From Gammaproteobacteria bacterium (GTDB lineage Bacteria; Pseudomonadota; Gammaproteobacteria; Xanthomonadales; Wenzhouxiangellaceae): 38,742 nucleotides of DNA. Shown one piece after another: positions 24,554-32,670 of the stretch. The stretch covers positions 1-38,742 of the forward strand of contig PXBD01000089.1 in assembly GCA_003565625.1 (NCBI GenBank), written 5' to 3'. Each line of letters begins with the position of its first letter. Positions within the stretch are counted from its first letter, which is position 1. Below the pieces are notes generated by a model. It had not been told where the DNA came from. It did not search any database and was given only the letters and a program-made list of their open reading frames with translations. Both the position numbers and the translations under genes were made by a program.

Positions 24554-25366
24554 GTGCCTGAACTACCGGAAGTCGAAACCACCCGCCGAGGACTGTTGCC
24601 GCTCACCGACGGCAAACGCATCCGATCGATCACCGTGCGCCAGCCGCAGTTGCGCTGGCCGGTCCCGGCCGCGGTCAAAGCGATCTCCCACGAGCCGGTA
24701 TTGGCTCTGGAACGGCGCGCCAAGTGGCTGATCTGGCGCCTGCAGTCCGGCAGCCTGCTGTGGCATCTGGGCATGTCGGGATCCTTCCGCGGCTGGCACG
24801 ACGCCCCGCAACCCGGACCGCATGATCATGTTGATGTGCAGATCGACAACGGGCACCTGATTCGCTACACCGACCCGCGCCGCTTCGGCGCGCTGCTGTG
24901 GACAACCGACGATCCCCTTGCCCATCCGCGCCTGGCCGGACTCGGTCCGGAACCGTTCGATCCTGCCTTCGACGGGGACTACCTGTGGCGTCTGGCGCGC
25001 GGCCGGCGCGCACCGATCAAGAGCTTTGTCATGGACGGACGCGTCGTGGTCGGCGTCGGCAACATCTATGCCTGCGAGGCCCTGTTCGAGGCCGGCATCC
25101 ACCCGGCCCGGGCCGCTGGCCGGATCAGCCGGGCACGCTACCGGGTGCTGGCCGAGGCCATTGTTCGCATTCTCGGCCAAGCGATCGAGCTTGGCGGCAC
25201 CAGCCTGCGGGATTTCACCGTCGGCGACGGCACCCCGGGCTATTTCGGCCAATCGCTCAAGGTCTACGGGCGTGGAGGCGAAGCATGCCCCTGTGGCCGC
25301 CAGACCATCCGTCGGGTGGTCATCGGCCAGCGCAGCACGTTCTACTGCGTTCGTTGTCAGAGGTAG
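24554..25366 (+). CDS. mutM: Formamidopyrimidine-DNA glycosylase (Fpg/MutM)
   Basis: A bifunctional DNA glycosylase/AP lyase that removes 8-oxoguanine and formamidopyrimidines; 270 residues, the standard length. The start must be GTG at 24554 because the catalytic residue is the N-terminal Pro2, followed by Glu3 (P-E-L-P-E-V-E). Lys57 in R-R-A-K-W-L is conserved. The helix-two-turn-helix segment has G-V-G-N-I-Y-A. The C-terminal zinc finger normally reads C-x2-C...C-x2-C. Here the first pair is C-P-C (one residue short, in E-A-C-P-C-G-R), while the second is normal (Y-C-V-R-C). Frame and flanks are otherwise intact, so this is a local deletion rather than a frameshift. The DUF3185 gene follows after 35 bases. 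Confidence 0.95.
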   Translation: MPELPEVETTRRGLLPLTDGKRIRSITVRQPQLRWPVPAAVKAISHEPVLALERRAKWLIWRLQSGSLLWHLGMSGSFRGWHDAPQPGPHDHVDVQIDNGHLIRYTDPRRFGALLWTTDDPLAHPRLAGLGPEPFDPAFDGDYLWRLARGRRAPIKSFVMDGRVVVGVGNIYACEALFEAGIHPARAAGRISRARYRVLAEAIVRILGQAIELGGTSLRDFTVGDGTPGYFGQSLKVYGRGGEACPCGRQTIRRVVIGQRSTFYCVRCQR

Positions 25367-25401
25367 ACTGGCCTATCGGAACGCGGAATGGAACCGGATC
25401 A

Positions 25402-25614
25402 ATGAACCTCTGGCGTCTACTCGGAATTGCATTGCTGATCGTTGGCGGCGGTCTGCTCTACTTCGGCTGGCAGGCAACCGAGGCGCTGGATGAGCAGGTT
25501 CGAGAGATGGTCAGCGGCCAGTACAGCGACGAGACCATGTGGCAGTTGATCGGCGGAGCCGCGGCCGCTGTCGTGGGTCTGCTGCTGGCGCTGTTCGGAG
25601 GCAAGACCCGCTGA
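25402..25614 (+). CDS. DUF3185 family small membrane protein
   Basis: A 70-residue protein with two hydrophobic helices (about 4-24 and 47-66) separated by an acidic, polar loop (E-A-L-D-E-Q-V-R-E-M-V-S-G). The order of L-L-G-I-A-L-L-I-V-G-G-G, a short periplasmic loop and L-I-G-G-A-A-A-A-V-V-G-L matches DUF3185, a family of unknown role. It lies between mutM and the DsbD-like gene, and is probably co-transcribed with both. No Shine-Dalgarno better than GGATC is seen before the ATG. Confidence 0.8.
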   Translation: MNLWRLLGIALLIVGGGLLYFGWQATEALDEQVREMVSGQYSDETMWQLIGGAAAAVVGLLLALFGGKTR

Positions 25615-25628
25615 GTTCCGGCACCGCC

Positions 25629-27737
25629 ATGTTCCCGGCACCCCACCCTCGATCACTGCCGTTGGCCTTGCTTGGCGCCTGGCTTGCGCTGCTTGCCTTG
25701 GCTCTGAGCCCGAGCGTCTGGGCAGAGCCCGAAACCGGACCGGTCCAGCGCGATCACATCGAAGTCGAGCTGGTTGCCGAGACGCTTTCGATCCAGCCGG
25801 GCAGCGCAGTGCGGGTCGGGTTGCGAATGCTGCCCGACGAGGGCTGGCACACCTACTGGATCAACCCCGGGGATTCCGGTCTCCCGATTCGCCTGGAATG
25901 GACGGTTCCGGAAGGAACCCGGGTTTCCGGGGTCGCCTGGCCCTACCCCGATGCCCTGCCGATTGGCCACCTGGTCAACTACGGTTACGAGGGCGAGCAT
26001 CTGCTGCCGGTCACCGTCACCGTGCCGGCCGATTGGGAACCCGGTGCGCTGCTGACGCTGGACCTGTACGCCGACTGGCTGGTCTGCGAGATCGAATGCA
26101 TTCCCGGCGATGCCGAATTGCGCCTGGAGCTGCCGGTCGAAACCGAGACACCGGCAACCAATCCCCGGGTCACCCATCTGTTCGACTGGGCCGATACGCG
26201 CCGGCCGGCAGCCGTCGACTGGCCGGCACGGTTCAGCACCGAAGCGCGTCAGCTCAGCGTGCGCATCGACGCGGCTGACGATCTGGAGGGCGACGGCTGG
26301 CAGTTCTTCCCGGCCAGCGAGAACCTCGTTGACCATGCCGCGGAGGCCTTCGTGGTGGTCGACAACGGACTGGTGCAGGTCAGCCAGCGCCTGTCCACCT
26401 TCTTTACGGGTGCACCGGAACAGCTGGACTTCGTCCTCGTCCACGCGACCAGCGGCCGCGCCTACGCGCTGGCGGCTGAACCCGGTGACCTGTCTACTCC
26501 AGCCGGTCTAGACGGCACGCAATCGCGTCCGGGTCTGGCCCTGATCCTGCTGCTGGCGCTTGCCGGCGGCATCTTGCTCAACCTGATGCCGTGCGTTTTT
26601 CCCGTCCTGTCAATCAAGGCCATGAGCCTGGTTGCAGGAGCCGGACAGGATCAACGCGCCCATGGCCTGGCCTATACGATCGGCGTGGTGTTGAGCTTTG
26701 GCTTGCTGGCCGGCGCGTTGCTGGTATTGCGTGCCGGCGGTGAGGCCCTCGGATGGGGCTTCCAGCTGCAGTCACCATGGTTTGTCGGGCTGCTGATCTA
26801 CATCTTTTTCGCGATGGGTCTGGCGCTGTCGGGAGTGTTCGAATTCGGCACCCGGATGATGGGCGTGGGTCAGAACCTGACCGAGGCCGCCGGACTCCGC
26901 GGATCCTTCTTCACCGGGGTGCTGGCCACCGTTGTGGCCAGCCCGTGCACGGCACCATTCATGGGAACTGCACTGGGTGTGGCCGTACTGCTGCCCTGGC
27001 CGCAGGCCATGAGCGTATTCCTTGCGCTCGGCTTTGGTCTGGCCCTGCCCATGCTCGCCCTGAGCTGGTGGCCGGGCCTGGCCCGCCGGCTGCCCAGACC
27101 CGGACCATGGATGGACACCTTCCGGCAGGCCATGGCTTTCCCGCTATACCTGGCCGCGGTGTGGTTGTTGTGGGTGCTGGCCCGGCAAACCGACCCCAAC
27201 GGCCTGGCCCTGGTGCTGACCGGCATGGTGGCGCTGGCGTTTGCCCTGTGGCTGGCAGGCCGGCGCAATCGCAGCGAGACGGCGACCAGCATCCGCCATA
27301 TCACCGTGGCACTGAGCCTGTTGTTCGCCCTGGCCGCGCTCGGCACGGCCGCGCGTTTCGACGCCCAGGCGCCCACGGAAACAACCGCCTCGGCGTGGTG
27401 GGAGGCCTACTCGCCTGACCGCCTGGAACAACTGATCGAAGATCCCGAGCGCGCGGTGCTGGTCAACATGACGGCCGACTGGTGCGTGACCTGCCTGGTC
27501 AACGAACGGGTGGCTCTGAATACCGAGGCAGTGCGACATGTGATGGAAGCCGAAAACATCGCCTATCTGAAGGGCGACTGGACCCGGCGCGACCCGATCA
27601 TTACCGACTACCTGGCGCAGTTCGATCGCAACGGAGTCCCGCTGTATGTGGTCTATCCGCGCAATGGAGACACGCCCCAGGTGCTGCCGCAGGTGTTGAC
27701 CCCCGGACTGGTAGTGCAGGCCCTGCAGGACATCTGA
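25629..27737 (+). CDS. Thiol:disulfide interchange protein, DsbD/ScsB-like
   Basis: A 702-residue protein that moves electrons from cytoplasmic thioredoxin to periplasmic thiol proteins. A signal peptide (1-32) is followed by a periplasmic N-terminal domain with C153-x3-C157 (C-E-I-E-C). The membrane core of eight helices carries Cys322 (L-M-P-C-V-F-P-V) and Cys440 (A-S-P-C-T-A-P). The C-terminal thioredoxin domain has C619-V-T-C622 in A-D-W-C-V-T-C. The long N-terminal domain is of the ScsB type rather than E. coli DsbD. All three redox pairs are present. ATG at 25629 is 14 bases after the DUF3185 stop. Targets may include the redoxin-like protein at 30891. Confidence 0.92.
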   Translation: MFPAPHPRSLPLALLGAWLALLALALSPSVWAEPETGPVQRDHIEVELVAETLSIQPGSAVRVGLRMLPDEGWHTYWINPGDSGLPIRLEWTVPEGTRVSGVAWPYPDALPIGHLVNYGYEGEHLLPVTVTVPADWEPGALLTLDLYADWLVCEIECIPGDAELRLELPVETETPATNPRVTHLFDWADTRRPAAVDWPARFSTEARQLSVRIDAADDLEGDGWQFFPASENLVDHAAEAFVVVDNGLVQVSQRLSTFFTGAPEQLDFVLVHATSGRAYALAAEPGDLSTPAGLDGTQSRPGLALILLLALAGGILLNLMPCVFPVLSIKAMSLVAGAGQDQRAHGLAYTIGVVLSFGLLAGALLVLRAGGEALGWGFQLQSPWFVGLLIYIFFAMGLALSGVFEFGTRMMGVGQNLTEAAGLRGSFFTGVLATVVASPCTAPFMGTALGVAVLLPWPQAMSVFLALGFGLALPMLALSWWPGLARRLPRPGPWMDTFRQAMAFPLYLAAVWLLWVLARQTDPNGLALVLTGMVALAFALWLAGRRNRSETATSIRHITVALSLLFALAALGTAARFDAQAPTETTASAWWEAYSPDRLEQLIEDPERAVLVNMTADWCVTCLVNERVALNTEAVRHVMEAENIAYLKGDWTRRDPIITDYLAQFDRNGVPLYVVYPRNGDTPQVLPQVLTPGLVVQALQDI

Positions 27738-27775
27738 AACCTTTCTGTCATATTTGCCTGTTAGCGTGAGCCGTC

Positions 27776-29329
27776 ATGCCCATCCGGCTCCTGTCTCCGA
27801 CCCGCCTTTTGTTCCTGCTCTTGCTGCTGGCCGCTCCCGCGCTCGCGCAGGAATCCGAGCCGCTGCCGGAGGTGCCGGATTTTCCGTCTCAACCCATCCG
27901 CCTGATTGTCTACACCAGCCCCGGGGGGTTGATCGACGTCACCGCGCGACGCTTCGCCCAGCTCGCTCAGGAGCATGCCGGCCACCCGTTTGCGGTCATC
28001 AACCGCCCCGGCGGGGGCGGCATTGTGGCCTTCGAGGAGGTATTGCGGGAACCGGCTGACGGCCATCGCTTCCTGGCCGTGACCCGATCCAACATTTCCA
28101 AAATGGTGGCCACCGGGCGCGAAGACCTGATCGATCGGGTCTTGTGGCACTCCTACATCATGGACAATCCGCACGTGCTGATCACCAACCGGGAATCGGG
28201 CCTGGACAGCTGGGACGCGCTGAAGGCATACCGGCGCGCCGAGGATCACGATCATCTCTGGCTGGGCGTCGACATCGGCGGGGTCAAACATGTCTCCGGC
28301 GTGCGGGTTGCCGAGGCAACCGGTATCGACATGCGCTGGATTCCCTATGGCAGCGGCGGCGAGGCCCGCGCCGCTCTTCTGGGTGAGCTCGGCACGGTGT
28401 ATTTCGGCAACCCGCGCGACGCCCTGGCCTCGCCCAGCCTCGACATCGTTGCCGTTGCCGCCGATCAGCGCCTGGCGGAATTTCCCGATGCCCCGACCTT
28501 TGCCGAACTCGGGTATCCGGGACTGGAAGATGAGTTGATCTGGCGCGGGTTTGCGTTTCGCAAGGAGGTCGATGAATCCATCCAGAACTGGTACGACGCG
28601 CTCATCAGGAACGTCCTGGCCGACCCGCGCTGGCGCAACTCCTGGCAGGGCGAGGCGGTCAACCTGCGCTACCGTGGTCGAACCGACTTCGAACGCATGG
28701 TCGCGCGCGACCGGGAAGAGTTCCGAACCTACCTGGAACGACTGCAACTGCTGCCGGACGCGCGGCCCAAGCCCGGACGTCTGGCGCAGCTGGCCCAGCC
28801 TCCGCTTGTGGCCTGGCTGGGCGCGGGCATGATCGGTGTGCTCGGAATGGCCCTGCTGTTTTGGCGTCAGCGCCGGCCAGATGTGCCGGTCGGTGAGGCG
28901 GCTCTGCTGCTCACCTTGCTGGGCACCGTCGCGCTTGCCTGGGCGATGAGCGTGCAGCTGCCGCCGGCCAACCCGGTCGATCCGGTCGGGGCGCGCGGTA
29001 TTCCGCAACTGTGGCTGGTGGGCCTGCTGGCCCTGGTCGGATGGCAACTGGCGGGACTTTTTCGGCCCCGGCCACCGAATGCCGCTCAGGCCGAGGTCAT
29101 TCCGGCGCGCCTGCCTCTGACCGTGGGCGCCTACGGCCTCGGCCTGGCCCTGCTGCCGGGACTCGGTTACTTCCTGGTCACCCTGGTCTATCTGCCGGCC
29201 ATGACCTGGTTCCTGGGCTATCGCCGGGTAGGCGTCATCGCCGGCCTGACCATCGGCTGGCTGCTGATGTCGGAACTGGTCTTCCAGCGCCTGCTGCACG
29301 TGGATCTGCCGCGCGGAACCTGGTGGTGA
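27776..29329 (+). CDS. Fused tripartite tricarboxylate transporter receptor and small membrane subunit (TctC-TctB)
   Basis: One 517-residue protein combines two subunits that are normally separate. Residues 1-24 are a signal peptide. Residues 36-330 are a TctC/Bug-type solute receptor: P-S-Q-P-I-R-L-I-V-Y near the start, then N-R-P-G-G-G-G, and later A-A-D-Q-R-L-A-E-F-P-D-A-P-T-F-A-E-L-G. From residue 342 to the end lie four or five hydrophobic helices in TctB style. The frame is continuous, with no stop or frameshift at the junction. The fusion would tether the binding protein to the membrane subunit. The substrate may be a carboxylate, but is not predictable. TctA starts one base after the stop, so the two are translationally linked. 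The Shine-Dalgarno is weak. Confidence 0.88.
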   Translation: MPIRLLSPTRLLFLLLLLAAPALAQESEPLPEVPDFPSQPIRLIVYTSPGGLIDVTARRFAQLAQEHAGHPFAVINRPGGGGIVAFEEVLREPADGHRFLAVTRSNISKMVATGREDLIDRVLWHSYIMDNPHVLITNRESGLDSWDALKAYRRAEDHDHLWLGVDIGGVKHVSGVRVAEATGIDMRWIPYGSGGEARAALLGELGTVYFGNPRDALASPSLDIVAVAADQRLAEFPDAPTFAELGYPGLEDELIWRGFAFRKEVDESIQNWYDALIRNVLADPRWRNSWQGEAVNLRYRGRTDFERMVARDREEFRTYLERLQLLPDARPKPGRLAQLAQPPLVAWLGAGMIGVLGMALLFWRQRRPDVPVGEAALLLTLLGTVALAWAMSVQLPPANPVDPVGARGIPQLWLVGLLALVGWQLAGLFRPRPPNAAQAEVIPARLPLTVGAYGLGLALLPGLGYFLVTLVYLPAMTWFLGYRRVGVIAGLTIGWLLMSELVFQRLLHVDLPRGTWW

Positions 29330-29330
29330 C

Positions 29331-30803
29331 ATGATCGAATCGCTGCTCGGAGGCTTCACCACGGTGCTGGCCATCGCACCGCTGCTGACGATTGTGCTGG
29401 GTATCGTGCTCGGCATCCTGGTCGGAGCCATGCCGGGTCTGTCACCATCCATGGGCGTGGCCCTGATGGTGCCATTCACCTATGGCATGTCGCCGACGCT
29501 GGGCCTGATCCTGTTGATCGGCATCTACATCGGCTCCAGCTACGGCGGCTCGATCACCGGCATCATGGTCAACGCACCCGGCACGCCTTCCGCCGTGGTC
29601 ACCGCAATCGACGGCTACGCCCTGACCCGCAAGGGCCGGGCCACCGAAGCCCTGGGCACTTCCATCGTGGCCTCGGCCTTCGGCGGCATGTTCGGCACCC
29701 TGATCCTGATCGGTTTTTCGGTGCCGCTGGCCGCGGCCGCGGTGCGCTTTCATCCCTCCGAATACTTCGCCTTCGCTCTGTTCGGCATGACCACCATTGC
29801 CGCCCTGGCCGGCGATCACTGGGGCAAGGCCTTCATCGCCATGCTGCTGGGGCTGTTCATCGCCACCATCGGCACCGATCCGATCAGCGGTGCCGAGCGT
29901 TTTACCCTGGGCATTCCGACGCTCTCAGACGGCTTTTTACTCATTCCCGCGCTGATCGGGATGTTTGCCCTGAGTGAGGTATTTCGCGGTATCGAGAAAG
30001 GTGAGTTCCGGATCACCCACCTGCCCGGCATCAGCGACCGCTGGCCCGGCCTGGGCCACTACTGGCGATTGAAGTGGGTCACCCTGCGCTCCAGCGCCAT
30101 CGGCACCGTGGTTGGGGTTTTTCCTGGTGCGGGCGCGACCATCGGCTCGTTCATCAGCTACGGCCTGGCCCGGCGCCTGAGCCGCGAGCCGGAGCGCTTC
30201 GGCCAGGGCAGTGCCGAAGGCGTCACGGCAGCCGAAGCGGCCGATTCCGGCTCGGTCGGCGGCGCCATGGTGCCGTTGCTGGCGCTGGGCATTCCCGGCA
30301 GTGCAACCACCGCGGTACTGATCGGGGCCATGATGATCCACGGGCTGACTCCGGGCCCGCAATTGTTTCTGGGCAGCCCGGACATGATCTACGCGATTTT
30401 CGGCGCCATGCTGATTGCCCAGTTTGTGCTGCTGCTGGCCGGCATCGCCGGCGGCCGCCTGTGGGTGATGGTGGCCAACATCCCCAAGGAATTGCTCTAC
30501 GTGCTGATCACCCTGATGGCGCTGATCGGCTCATTTTCCGTGCGCAACGCCCTGTTCGACGTGTTTGCCTGCTTCGGCTTCGGTCTGCTGGGCTGGTGGC
30601 TGCGCCGCCACGACTTCCCGCTGGCGCCGGTGATCCTGGGGCTGGTGCTGGGCCTGATTGCCGAGACCAACTTTCGTCGCGCCATCATGATGGACGGCTG
30701 GCCGGTGTTCTTCGAACGCCCGTTGACTCTGGCCCTTCTCGTCCTGGCGGCACTCTCGATCGCCATACCCCTGGCTCGGCGACTGCGCGACACCCGGCGC
30801 TGA
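29331..30803 (+). CDS. Tripartite tricarboxylate transporter large permease, TctA family
   Basis: A 490-residue membrane protein with about 11-12 helices. The family core is G-A-M-P-G-L-S-P-S-M-G near residue 34 and I-G-S-S-Y-G-G-S-I-T-G-I-M-V-N-A-P-G-T-P near residue 65. A second repeat carries V-F-P-G-A-G-A-T-I-G and A-L-G-I-P-G-S-A-T-T-A. This subunit carries out cation-coupled uptake together with TctB and the TctC receptor, here supplied by the fused upstream gene. The ATG is one base from the TctCB stop. No two-component sensor (TctDE) is nearby. Confidence 0.92.
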   Translation: MIESLLGGFTTVLAIAPLLTIVLGIVLGILVGAMPGLSPSMGVALMVPFTYGMSPTLGLILLIGIYIGSSYGGSITGIMVNAPGTPSAVVTAIDGYALTRKGRATEALGTSIVASAFGGMFGTLILIGFSVPLAAAAVRFHPSEYFAFALFGMTTIAALAGDHWGKAFIAMLLGLFIATIGTDPISGAERFTLGIPTLSDGFLLIPALIGMFALSEVFRGIEKGEFRITHLPGISDRWPGLGHYWRLKWVTLRSSAIGTVVGVFPGAGATIGSFISYGLARRLSREPERFGQGSAEGVTAAEAADSGSVGGAMVPLLALGIPGSATTAVLIGAMMIHGLTPGPQLFLGSPDMIYAIFGAMLIAQFVLLLAGIAGGRLWVMVANIPKELLYVLITLMALIGSFSVRNALFDVFACFGFGLLGWWLRRHDFPLAPVILGLVLGLIAETNFRRAIMMDGWPVFFERPLTLALLVLAALSIAIPLARRLRDTRR

Positions 30804-30890
30804 GCACCTGAAGACCGGACAGTCAGACTTGCCAAAGTGCGCAGAAGGCGCAATCATGCCCTCCCAACCCTTCGAGAAGGAGAGCACTGA

Positions 30891-31499
30891 ATGAAGATCT
30901 GGCACAAGCTGTTGACCGTAGTAGTCGCACTCGGCCTGAGCGCCACGCTGTCGGCGGCCCCCGAAATCGGCCAGCCGGCACCGGGTTTCAGCGTCATCGA
31001 TACCCAGGGCCAGGAGCACGCGCTGTCGGATTTCGCCGGCCAGACGGTGGTCCTGGAGTGGACCAATCACGATTGCCCGTTCGTGGTCAAGCACTACCAG
31101 CCCGGCAACATGCAAATGCAGCAGCGCACCGCCCGGGAGGAACACGATGCGGTCTGGCTGACCGTCATTTCCTCGCGCCCCGGAGAACAGGGCCATGTCA
31201 GCCCGGAACAGGCCGATGAACTGACCGCCGGCCGCGGTGCCTTCCCGACCGCGGTCCTGCTGGACGAATCCGGTGACATGGGCCGGGCCTATGATGCGCG
31301 GGTGACCCCGCACATGTACATCATCGACGCCGACGGCATCCTGCGCTACATGGGCGGCATCGACTCCAACCCCAGCCGGCATTCGGCGGACATCCCGGAC
31401 GCGACCCAGTACGTCATGGTGGCCCTCGAACAGATGGCGGCCGGGGAGGAAATCACCGACGCCGTCACCCGCCCCTACGGCTGCACGGTCAAGTACTGA
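30891..31499 (+). CDS. Redoxin/thioredoxin-like exported protein
   Basis: A 202-residue protein with signal peptide (cleavage near S-A-A-P). The thioredoxin-like fold is recognised by I-G-Q-P-A-P-G-F-S-V-I-D, V-V-L-E-W-T-N-H-D-C-P-F-V, and V-T-P-H-M-Y-I-I-D with a cis-Pro. Instead of C-x-x-C there is one cysteine at the active position (Cys62 in D-C-P-F-V-V-K-H-Y), and a second near the C-terminus (Cys198 in Y-G-C-T-V-K-Y). This fits a redoxin/AhpC-TSA-related subgroup, perhaps a peroxidase or thiol carrier, reduced by the DsbD-like protein encoded upstream (inference). AAGGAG precedes the ATG. A TGCGC-AGAAG-GCGCA inverted repeat lies at 30838-30852. Confidence 0.85.
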   Translation: MKIWHKLLTVVVALGLSATLSAAPEIGQPAPGFSVIDTQGQEHALSDFAGQTVVLEWTNHDCPFVVKHYQPGNMQMQQRTAREEHDAVWLTVISSRPGEQGHVSPEQADELTAGRGAFPTAVLLDESGDMGRAYDARVTPHMYIIDADGILRYMGGIDSNPSRHSADIPDATQYVMVALEQMAAGEEITDAVTRPYGCTVKY

Positions 31500-31511
31500 G
31501 TCAGCCTCGGC

Positions 31512-32657
31512 ATGACCGACCGGCGCCGGGACGCGGCCGAAACGCAGGGCATCCACGCCGGTGCCGGGGAGTTCCCGCCACCGTTCGGGCTCAACCCCCC
31601 CGTCGTGACCAGCTCGGCGTTCGACTATCGGGCCGACCAGGTCCGCTACCCGCGCTATCACAACACGCTCAATCACGATCTGGTCGCCGAGCGCCTTGCC
31701 GCCCTGGAGGGCGGCGAGGCCGCGCTGGTCACGGCCAGCGGCATGGGCGCGCTGAGCGCCATCTTCCTGGGCCTGATGCAGCCCGGCTCGCACGCCATTC
31801 TGCTCGACGGCCTCTACGGCGGCACCACGGATCTGGTCGAGGGACTGCTCAAACCGCTGGGGCTGTGCTTTTCGATCTGGAACGGCGAGCCCGATCAGCT
31901 CGAAAGCCTGATCACCGAACACACCCGACTGGTTCACGTGGAGTCCCCGACCAACCCGCTGCTAGGTATCGTCGACCTGGCCCGGGTCGCCAGGATTGCC
32001 CGCCAGCACGGGCTGATCAGCGTGATCGACAACACCTTTGCCTCGCCGGTGCTGCAGCGCCCGATCGAGTTCGGCTTCGACCTGGTCATGCATTCGGCAA
32101 CCAAGTACCTGGGCGGGCATTCCGATTTGCTGAGCGGGGCGGTGGTCGGCTCGAACGTCCTGATCGACCGGATTCGGCCCACCGCCATCCGCCTGGGTGC
32201 CAGCATGAACGGTCAGGATCTCGCCCTGCTCGAGCGCTCGCTCAAGACGCTTGCCGTGCGCGTTCGCCAGCAGTCGGCCAATGCCGGCGAACTGGCCGGA
32301 CGACTGAACCGGCATGTCGCAATCACCCGGGTGTTCTACCCCGGGCTGGCCGACCATCCGGGTCACGAGCAGGCCCGGGCGCAGATGGACGGGTTCGGTG
32401 GCATGCTCAGCTTTCAGCTGGCGCCCGGGTTCGAACCGGAGGTCTTTCTTGACCGTCTGGGTCTGATCCAGCCGGCGGTGAGTCTGGGCGGGGTGGAGTC
32501 GACGATCTGTCAGCCGTCACGGACCAGCCATTCCAGGATCACGCCCTGCGAGCGCGCACGCCTGGGAATCGATGACCGGTTGATGCGCCTGTCGGTCGGC
32601 CTGGAGGCGATCGATGATCTGTGGGATGATCTTCGGTTGGCGCTGTGCCCCTCCTGA
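31512..32657 (+). CDS. Trans-sulfuration PLP enzyme (cystathionine beta-lyase/gamma-synthase family)
   Basis: A 381-residue Cys/Met-metabolism PLP enzyme. The Schiff-base lysine is Lys198 in H-S-A-T-K-Y-L-G-G-H. D-N-T-F-A-S-P lies at about 173-179, and S-G-M-G-A binds PLP phosphate near 76-80. R-Y-P-R-Y-H near residue 46 replaces the usual Y-x-R of the neighbouring subunit. Family members include cystathionine beta-lyase, gamma-synthase, gamma-lyase and methionine gamma-lyase; the sequence alone does not settle which. It starts 12 bases after the redoxin gene and ends 13 bases before the first Na/Pi cotransporter gene, so it may be co-transcribed with both. Confidence 0.88.
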   Translation: MTDRRRDAAETQGIHAGAGEFPPPFGLNPPVVTSSAFDYRADQVRYPRYHNTLNHDLVAERLAALEGGEAALVTASGMGALSAIFLGLMQPGSHAILLDGLYGGTTDLVEGLLKPLGLCFSIWNGEPDQLESLITEHTRLVHVESPTNPLLGIVDLARVARIARQHGLISVIDNTFASPVLQRPIEFGFDLVMHSATKYLGGHSDLLSGAVVGSNVLIDRIRPTAIRLGASMNGQDLALLERSLKTLAVRVRQQSANAGELAGRLNRHVAITRVFYPGLADHPGHEQARAQMDGFGGMLSFQLAPGFEPEVFLDRLGLIQPAVSLGGVESTICQPSRTSHSRITPCERARLGIDDRLMRLSVGLEAIDDLWDDLRLALCPS

Positions 32658-32670
32658 CTCGACGCTGACC

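Noticed and set aside
27745-27776. CTGTCAT upstream of the fused TctC-TctB gene as a third Pho box
   Set aside because: The nearest further GTCAT is 26 bases away, not 11 or 22, so no direct-repeat pair exists.
30838-30852. TGCGC-AGAAG-GCGCA as terminator after tctA
   Set aside because: Only a 5-bp stem with no T-tract; transcription may well continue to the redoxin gene.
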